Under the pieces are notes generated by a model. It was not told the DNA's origin. It did not search any database and was given only the letters and a program-made list of their open reading frames with translations. Shown one piece after another: positions 44,845-49,864 of a stretch of 49,864 nt of DNA. Location of the stretch: contig NZ_RKHR01000001.1 of the NCBI RefSeq assembly GCF_003752585.1, positions 1 through 49,864 of the forward strand, given 5' to 3'. Positions within the stretch are counted from its first letter, which is position 1, and the number at the start of each line of letters is the position of its first letter. The DNA is from Sinobacterium caligoides. Its GTDB lineage: Bacteria; Pseudomonadota; Gammaproteobacteria; Pseudomonadales; Sinobacteriaceae. A program made the position numbers and the translations under genes.

Positions 44845-47226
44845 CTAGGCAAAAACGACATTATATACATCGCGGTATGTACGCGCATAGTGAACACTAA
44901 CCCCTTCTTGCAGGTAATCTGCTAGCTCTGCAAAATCTCTTCTGTTAGCTTCCGGCAAGATCAACTCATTGATCCCCCCTCTCTTCGCCGCAATCACCTT
45001 CTCCTTGATCCCCCCTACTGCCAAGACTCGCCCGCTCAACGTCAGCTCACCCGTCATCGCAATACTCCGTCGCAGCGGTTTACCCTGAGCCAAAGAGATA
45101 AGTGATGTCGCCATCGTCACTCCGGCGCTAGGGCCATCTTTCGGCGTCGCTCCTTCTGGCACATGAAGATGAATCGCAGCTTTATCGAAAAATGCTTTAT
45201 CCCCATCAAAGGAGGGTAAGTTAGCCATAACATAGCTATAGGCGATCTGCGCGGACTCTTTCATCACATCACCCAACTGCCCGGTAAGCTGCAATTTTCT
45301 GCCTAACTCATGCACCTTATTAGCCTCAATTGTCAGAGTCGCCCCTCCCATAGAAGTCCAAGCTAAACCTGTAACGACACCAACACCTCGCTGGGGCAAC
45401 TCTCGATCAAAAGTTGGTTGCCCAAGCCAGCGCTCAACCTCCTTTTTGCCAATACGAACCGCTGTTGCCTCAGTCTCTAGTAATCGGACTATCGACTTCC
45501 TAATCAACTTGCCCAGTAGTTTCTCCAAGTTACGAACGCCTGCTTCACGCGCATAACCCTCAATGAGGTAGCGCAGCGCCGCATCACTAATCTTCACTGT
45601 TGAGCGTTTCACGCCAGCACGATTAAGTAGCTTAGGCCAGAGGTGCTGCTTGGCAATTGCCAGCTTTTCCTCTGCAATATAACCCGCCAACCGCAGTATC
45701 TCCATACGGTCGAGCAAGGGCGCGGGGATTGTATCAAGCTGGTTAGCGGTGCAGACAAACAACACCTTTGAAAGGTCGATACGTAAATCGAGATAATGAT
45801 CCAAGAAGTCAGCATTCTGCTCTGGATCCAGCGCCTCAAGCAATGCAGAAGCAGGATCGCCTTGGAAACTAGCGCCGATCTTATCAACCTCATCCAGCAT
45901 GATAACGGGGTTCTCAACTTCAACCTCTTTTAAGGCCTGCACGAATTTGCCCGGCATCGCGCCAATATAGGTGCGACGGTGCCCTTTGATTTCTGCTTCA
46001 TCGCGCATACCGCCGACACTAAAGCGGTAAAACTTCCGCCCTAAAGCATCCGCTATCGACTTACCAATCGATGTTTTACCCACTCCTGGCGGTCCTACTA
46101 ACAACATAATAGAACCGGAGATTTCACCTTTATAAGCTCCTTGTGCAATGAACTCAATAATCCTATCTTTCACGTCACTAAGACCATTATGATGCTTTTC
46201 CAGCACCTCTCGAGCGGGCCCCAGCTCGAGCCGGTCAATTGAATGCATGCCCCACGGCAGCTCAGTAACGCAATCGAGATAGTTACGCGTCACACCATAC
46301 TCTGGTGACCCCATCTCCAATACGGACAGCTTAATCATTTCGTCATCTATACGAGCTGAGACATGATCAGGTAACTCTTTACCTTCTAGTCGCCCTCTAA
46401 ACTCATCAACGTCAGATGTCTTATCATCCTTGGTTATACCCAGCTCTTTTTGAATTAACTTGAGCTGCTCACGCAAGAAAAACTCACGCTGCTGTGCACT
46501 GATCTTATCGTTGACTTGTTCAGACAATTCACCCTGTAATTTAGCCACCTCCAACTCTTGCCTCAATAGCAACAAGACTGCATCCATACGCTCAATCAAG
46601 GGTACCGTATCAACGATATTCTGTAGCTCATCGTTACTAGCAGTCGTAATTGAAGCCGCGAAGTCGGCAAGCGGAGATGGGTCATTGGGTCCAAACCTAT
46701 TGAGGTATTGGCGTAACTCGTCTGAGTACAGCGGGTTAAGTGGGAGCAACTCTTTGATCACCGCCAAAATAGCAATGGATCTAGCCCGCAAACCGCTGTC
46801 ATCCTCAACTGGCGCATCTGGATACTCAACCTCAACCTGATAAGGTGGTGACTCTCGTAACCAACGCACTATACGAAAGCGGCGTCTTCCCATCGCAATC
46901 AGATGTAAGTACTCACCATCACTTTCAACACTCTGCACCCTCGCAACACAACCGGTTAATGCTAAATCATCGACAGAGAAATCGCCCTCTTCAACAGGGC
47001 AGTAAATAAGCCCTACATAGGGCTGGTCCGCCTCCGATACACGATGGATCGTCTCAGCCCAACGCTCACTCGTTACCGTCACCGGTTGCATCTGAGCGGG
47101 GAAGAAAGGCCTGCTAGAAATAGGCAGCAATTCAATAACATTCGGCAATACCTGATCAGGCAGTGCGATAGATTTATTTTCAGCAGCCGCTTCTGTTTCT
47201 ATATTCTCATTTAACTCTGCTACCAC
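44845..47226 (-). CDS. lon: ATP-dependent Lon protease
   Basis: Lon is a hexameric AAA+ serine protease that degrades damaged and regulatory proteins. The 793-residue product has the N-terminal LON domain (LPNVIELLPISSRPFFP), an AAA+ domain with Walker A GPPGVGKT (378-385) and Walker B IMLDEVDK (442-449), and a protease domain with the Ser700 (PKDGPSAG) and Lys743 (KEKVIAAK) dyad. The N-terminal opening resembles, from memory, the second Lon of Pseudomonas (AsrA, PA0779) more than E. coli Lon. The GTG start has GAGG 7 bases upstream. A heat-shock-like promoter lies upstream. Confidence 0.96.
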   Translation of the reverse strand: MVAELNENIETEAAAENKSIALPDQVLPNVIELLPISSRPFFPAQMQPVTVTSERWAETIHRVSEADQPYVGLIYCPVEEGDFSVDDLALTGCVARVQSVESDGEYLHLIAMGRRRFRIVRWLRESPPYQVEVEYPDAPVEDDSGLRARSIAILAVIKELLPLNPLYSDELRQYLNRFGPNDPSPLADFAASITTASNDELQNIVDTVPLIERMDAVLLLLRQELEVAKLQGELSEQVNDKISAQQREFFLREQLKLIQKELGITKDDKTSDVDEFRGRLEGKELPDHVSARIDDEMIKLSVLEMGSPEYGVTRNYLDCVTELPWGMHSIDRLELGPAREVLEKHHNGLSDVKDRIIEFIAQGAYKGEISGSIMLLVGPPGVGKTSIGKSIADALGRKFYRFSVGGMRDEAEIKGHRRTYIGAMPGKFVQALKEVEVENPVIMLDEVDKIGASFQGDPASALLEALDPEQNADFLDHYLDLRIDLSKVLFVCTANQLDTIPAPLLDRMEILRLAGYIAEEKLAIAKQHLWPKLLNRAGVKRSTVKISDAALRYLIEGYAREAGVRNLEKLLGKLIRKSIVRLLETEATAVRIGKKEVERWLGQPTFDRELPQRGVGVVTGLAWTSMGGATLTIEANKVHELGRKLQLTGQLGDVMKESAQIAYSYVMANLPSFDGDKAFFDKAAIHLHVPEGATPKDGPSAGVTMATSLISLAQGKPLRRSIAMTGELTLSGRVLAVGGIKEKVIAAKRGGINELILPEANRRDFAELADYLQEGVSVHYARTYRDVYNVVFA

Positions 47227-47302
47227 TGCCCTACCTCATTCTACGCCGATTACAGGTTGCCAGGCTGTTGCAGGGATTGCCTCAGTGACTGACATCTAAC
47301 CT

Positions 47303-47330
47303 ATATGGGGTCGCAACAAGCAAATTCCAA
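47303..47330 (-). promoter_or_regulatory. Sigma-32-like promoter of lon
   Basis: On the minus strand, TTGGAA (47330-47325), a 14-base spacer, and CCCCATAT (47310-47303) match the heat-shock sigma consensus (TTGAAA, CCCCATnT; spacing 11-16). It lies about 77 bases before the lon start. The -10 match is excellent; the -35 differs at one base. Confidence 0.65.
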
Positions 47331-47414
47331 TAAGTGAAGCGCGCAATACGCGACAACACTCACCCATTGCTACACTGATTAATATCCCTTTATCGTATAG
47401 AGGTGTATTAAGGT

Positions 47415-47987
47415 ATGCTTACAAGAAAACATAACTTAGCCTGTTTCCTTTTACTGATGGCCGTTACCACAGCGTTGTCGCTAAGTATCTATCAGTCAGG
47501 AAGAAGCTTCCAGGCTAGCTCTAGCCTTATGCTAGAACAAGATATCCCTCGACTTACCACCATTAATTCGCTTAATTCAGAGGTAGGCAGACTACTAACA
47601 ATCTATACCAACCTAAAAAATACGCCATCGCCAATACAGCCTAATCTAGAATTGGCACACAGCTTACTCGCTGCTAGCATCATAAACTTTCAAGAGCCTA
47701 ATACTTTAAAAAAGTTACAGCTTAAACTCTGGAAAATAGAAAAGATTTCTAACAATAATAGCCAGATCATCCTTGAGCTGGAAGCAATACAGAGTAACCT
47801 GAAAACAATACAACAAAGCCTCACCTTCAAGCTAAGTGAGCATGGCCGAGAAAGTATTCAGCAAGCAATAACACTCAGCGGACGAATTGAACTTTATACT
47901 GTCATCATTTTCATCGTGGGTACCGCCCTCACCTTAACTCACCTCCCTTCACGCGAATATCCAGCAAAAAACAACCTACAAAGCTAG
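47415..47987 (+). CDS. Membrane protein with receptor-like periplasmic helical domain
   Basis: The 190-residue product has an N-terminal transmembrane helix (about 9-27), a periplasmic all-helical region (about 30-158) with a pattern resembling the four-helix-bundle ligand-binding domains of chemoreceptors (DIPRLTTINSLNSEVGRLL), and a second transmembrane helix (about 160-177). It ends shortly after with no HAMP or output domain. I do not recognise a specific family. It could be a degenerate receptor fragment or a stand-alone envelope protein. Confidence 0.7.
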   Translation: MLTRKHNLACFLLLMAVTTALSLSIYQSGRSFQASSSLMLEQDIPRLTTINSLNSEVGRLLTIYTNLKNTPSPIQPNLELAHSLLAASIINFQEPNTLKKLQLKLWKIEKISNNNSQIILELEAIQSNLKTIQQSLTFKLSEHGRESIQQAITLSGRIELYTVIIFIVGTALTLTHLPSREYPAKNNLQS

Positions 47988-48016
47988 TGCAGCAAGACAA
48001 CATTCTTGTAATAAAA

Positions 48017-48034
48017 CCGTTACCGTTCCGTCAC
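48017..48034 (+). promoter_or_regulatory. Weak PHO-box-like direct repeat before the porin
   Basis: CCGTTAC (48017-48023) and CCGTCAC (48028-48034) are 11 bases apart, the periodicity of PhoB sites (CTGTCAT repeats). They match 4 and 5 of 7 consensus bases, so this is weak. A TATGTG lies 10 bases past the box, where a PhoB-dependent -10 would be. Confidence 0.3.
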
Positions 48035-48117
48035 ATCTATGTAATATGTGCTGACCATAATACATGCCATTAAATGTATGGATAGCTAAAACAAACTTTG
48101 GAATGAACTGGAGATGT

Positions 48118-49149
48118 ATGATGAACGTAAATAAATTAACGGCTGCGCTACTAGCAACCACAGGCTTGGCCGTCACTTCCGCTTACGCTGACACTGATGT
48201 TACTGTCTACGGCAAGCTCAATGTCACCGCAGAGAATGTCGATAACGGTGATGACTCAACAGCTAAGCTTAACTCAAATGCCTCACGCTTAGGCTTTAAA
48301 GGCAAAACCGGCTTAACAGAGAGCACCTCCGTTATCTACAAGATGGAATATGAAGTTGCTGTCGACGACGGCGACACTAAAGATGGCAACGCCTTTAAGC
48401 AGCGCAACATCTACATCGGACTAACGGGTGACTTTGGTACTGTCTTCGCTGGTAACCATGACACAGCCCTAAAGCTATCGCAAAACAAAGTCGATGTGAT
48501 GAACGACCTTAACGGCGGCGACATGAAGAACGTGCTGGTAGGGGAAACGCGCGCTAAGAACATCATTAACTATACAACCCCTAGCTATAGCGGTTTCAGC
48601 GCCACTATTCAGCCAATCCTCAACGAAGGTGATAATATCACTGGTGAAGATGGTGATAAGGAAGATGGCTTCTTCGACTCATTCTCGTCTTCCGTTAACT
48701 GGGAAAATGACAGTTTCTACGTTGCCCTTGCTCATGACAACAATGTAGCGACTAAGTCAGCGCTTGAGCATGACGCCTTTGATAATACCCGTCTCGTTGC
48801 ACAGTATAAAATTGCTGCTCTTACCTTTGGCGCGCTTTATCAAGTCTCTGATTATCAGGGCGTCGATGCTAGCAACCTAAATGAAGATAGCTTTACTGGC
48901 TATCTTGTCAGCGCAGCTTATAAGATCAACAAGCAGTGGAAGGTTTATGGTCAAGTGGGCCAATCTGACATGCCAATTGAATATGTCGACACCGATAAAA
49001 ACGAGCAGTACGGTATCGGCGTAGACTATAACTTTAGTAAGGCCACCAAGGTCTTTGGCTTCTATAACAGCTTAGAAGCGACAGAGAATGTTAGTAATAA
49101 CAAAGAAGAGCTGGACGTTTTAGGCCTTGGTCTACAGCACAAGTTCTAA
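48118..49149 (+). CDS. General trimeric porin (Gram-negative porin family)
   Basis: The product has a signal peptide (MMNVNKLTAALLATTGLAV, cleavage after SAYA), then the classic porin start DVTVYGKLNVTAENVDNG, a beta-barrel with ASRLGFKGKTGL and TPSYSGFSATIQP, and the terminal LGLGLQHKF whose final Phe is the BAM signal. About 16 strands are expected at this length. The frame extends to 48064, but GGAG before the ATG pair at 48118/48121 and the signal peptide fix the start there. A strong terminator follows. Confidence 0.93.
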   Translation: MMNVNKLTAALLATTGLAVTSAYADTDVTVYGKLNVTAENVDNGDDSTAKLNSNASRLGFKGKTGLTESTSVIYKMEYEVAVDDGDTKDGNAFKQRNIYIGLTGDFGTVFAGNHDTALKLSQNKVDVMNDLNGGDMKNVLVGETRAKNIINYTTPSYSGFSATIQPILNEGDNITGEDGDKEDGFFDSFSSSVNWENDSFYVALAHDNNVATKSALEHDAFDNTRLVAQYKIAALTFGALYQVSDYQGVDASNLNEDSFTGYLVSAAYKINKQWKVYGQVGQSDMPIEYVDTDKNEQYGIGVDYNFSKATKVFGFYNSLEATENVSNNKEELDVLGLGLQHKF

Positions 49150-49175
49150 ATAGAGACAGCTTTACCAATACCACC

Positions 49176-49211
49176 GAAAAGGGGGGAGTGCGATAGCGCT
49201 CCCCCCTTTTC
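49176..49211 (+). terminator. Terminator after the porin gene
   Basis: GAAAAGGGGGGAG (49176-49188) and CTCCCCCCTTTTC (49199-49211) form a 13-bp perfect stem that can extend inward by three further pairs. The Ts within the 3' arm give a U-tract. It lies 26 bases after the porin stop. Confidence 0.88.
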
Positions 49212-49241
49212 ACTATCTTTAGCGACAAAAGGGATCCACTC

Positions 49242-49613
49242 ATGAAAACAATGCTGACAATTACCATCATCACATTGAACCTGTTAAATTACGCTCATGC
49301 CGCAGAATCAACTGTCGATGACGCTGACAGCTTAAATTTCAGCAATTTTCATAAGGATGACAAAATAAAGCTCATTGATAGTGAGAAGCCTCAAAAAGCT
49401 ATCATGATTAACGGCGAAAAAAAGACGACATCAACAAACAAGAACCACATTGCAACGGCACAGTACCAACTCACAAGTAACCGTCATAAAGCCGAGCAAG
49501 CAGTACAAGAAAAAGCCGCTCTCCTCTGCCCTAAAGGATGGAGAGAAGCGGATCAGTGGATAAAAAAGAACGGCAATAAATTTACTATCAACTATGAATT
49601 TAGCTGCCGATAA
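49242..49613 (+). CDS. Small secreted protein of unknown function
   Basis: The 123-residue product has a signal peptide (about 1-20, ending AHA|AES), a lysine-rich middle section, and a C-terminal domain with two cysteines (LLCPKGWREADQWI ... YEFSCR) that could form a disulfide. The ATG has a weak upstream purine tract. It is unrelated to a family I recognise and stands alone between the porin and the rrn operon tail. Confidence 0.65.
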   Translation: MKTMLTITIITLNLLNYAHAAESTVDDADSLNFSNFHKDDKIKLIDSEKPQKAIMINGEKKTTSTNKNHIATAQYQLTSNRHKAEQAVQEKAALLCPKGWREADQWIKKNGNKFTINYEFSCR

Positions 49614-49614
49614 T

Positions 49615-49699
49615 AGGTGAGTGTTACTGACACAAACTATTGCGAGCCAAGAAGCAACAACCCAAGCAATCACTACAGCCCACCACTCACCTGGCTCGC
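49615..49699. repeat. Interleaved inverted repeats (pseudoknot topology)
   Basis: AGGTGAGTG (49615-49623) is complementary to CACTCACCT (49684-49692), and GCGAGCCA (49642-49649) to TGGCTCGC (49692-49699). The arms interleave A-B-A'-B', the H-type pseudoknot order, with one base shared between A' and B'. It is just after the small secreted protein stop. Confidence 0.5.
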
Positions 49700-49776
49700 C
49701 TCCCCCTGCACCACGCCATTCATTAGCAATTTAGCCTGTCCCCTCCAACACTAACCATAGATTTCGCCACAGGCAT

Positions 49777-49811
49777 AAAAAAACCCCGTAAGCGCGAGCT
49801 TACGGGGTTTT
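49777..49811 (-). terminator. Terminator of the rrn operon
   Basis: CCCCGTAAGC and GCTTACGGGG (49784-49793 and 49798-49807) form a perfect 10-bp stem with a GCGA loop. On the minus strand it is followed by T7 (49783-49777), directly downstream of the 5S rRNA. TTTT on the plus side makes it bidirectional. Confidence 0.93.
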
Positions 49812-49819
49812 AGCATAAG

Positions 49820-49864
49820 AGCCTGACAATGACCTACTCTCACATGGGGAAGCCCCACACTACC
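49820..49864 (-). rRNA. rrf: 5S rRNA, 3' end (partial)
   Basis: The minus strand reads GGTAGTGTGGGGCTTCCCC followed by ATGTGAGAGTAGGTCATTG and TCAGGC, the conserved 3' part of bacterial 5S rRNA. About 45 bases are present; the rest, and the 23S/16S genes, lie beyond the window edge. Confidence 0.96.

Noticed and set aside
44668-44925. 85-codon frame overlapping the micro-ORF
   Set aside because: It reads across the lon terminator into antisense lon, has no ribosome binding site of its own and no family pattern; treated as a shadow.

Overview
The window looks like chromosomal DNA of a marine-type gammaproteobacterium related to the Pseudomonas/Cellvibrio side of the class. The gene order sspB-sspA-petCBA-rpsI-rplM-zapE-zapG, an algW-type protease beside hisD-hisG-murA-ibaG-mlaC, and kdsD-lptC-lptA-lptB-rpoN-hpf-ptsN-rapZ-ptsO are classic gammaproteobacterial blocks. 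The genus cannot be fixed from the sequence alone.

Region 1 (about 0.2-25 kb) is conserved housekeeping. It holds the ClpXP adaptor and RNAP-binding stringent starvation proteins, the cytochrome bc1 complex, ribosomal proteins S9/L13, the division factors ZapE/ZapG, a Nif3-like protein, and a periplasmic-stress protease of the DegS/AlgW type. Two histidine genes, MurA, a BolA-family protein and a lone MlaC follow on the minus strand. Divergent from these is the Kdo/LPS-transport/nitrogen-PTS operon (kdsD to ptsO), then mgtE and darP. Serine acetyltransferase, a HAD phosphatase and a leaderless M15 peptidase form a tight minus-strand cluster, followed by a TfoX C-terminal-domain protein and TmcA. 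Several expected members are absent: hisC, kdsC and mlaFEDB are not where they sit in relatives.

Region 2 (27.1-38.4 kb) is an eight-gene, same-strand exopolysaccharide/protein-sorting locus of the exosortase type. In transcription order it encodes a Wza-like export protein, an outer-membrane barrel, a Wzz/GNVR chain-length protein, a CpsD/EpsG-like P-loop protein, an ExeA-like ATPase, an exosortase fused to an EpsI domain, a WecA-like polyprenyl-phosphate sugar-phosphate transferase, and a large TPR lipoprotein. It ends in a strong terminator that abuts tmcA. The locus looks more AT-rich than its surroundings and carries no glycosyltransferases, flippase, polymerase or obvious sorted substrate, so it looks like a core module working with genes elsewhere.

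Region 3 (38.7-49.9 kb) is mixed: fructose-1,6-bisphosphatase, TatD, a methyltransferase, a 58-residue protein recalling the C-terminal part of SutA, a hot-dog thioesterase, an S9 peptidase, a LEA14-like lipoprotein, a possible 24-residue membrane peptide with a structured leader, a Lon-family protease with a sigma-32-like promoter, a receptor-like membrane protein, a general porin and a small secreted protein. The window ends inside a 5S rRNA gene on the minus strand with its terminator, the tail of an rrn operon that continues outside.

No CRISPR array, insertion sequence, phage gene or tRNA was recognised. The best candidates for new biology are the compact exosortase locus, the structured leader plus micro-ORF at 44.57-44.79 kb, the interleaved inverted repeats at 49.62-49.70 kb, and the SutA-like small gene with its hairpin.
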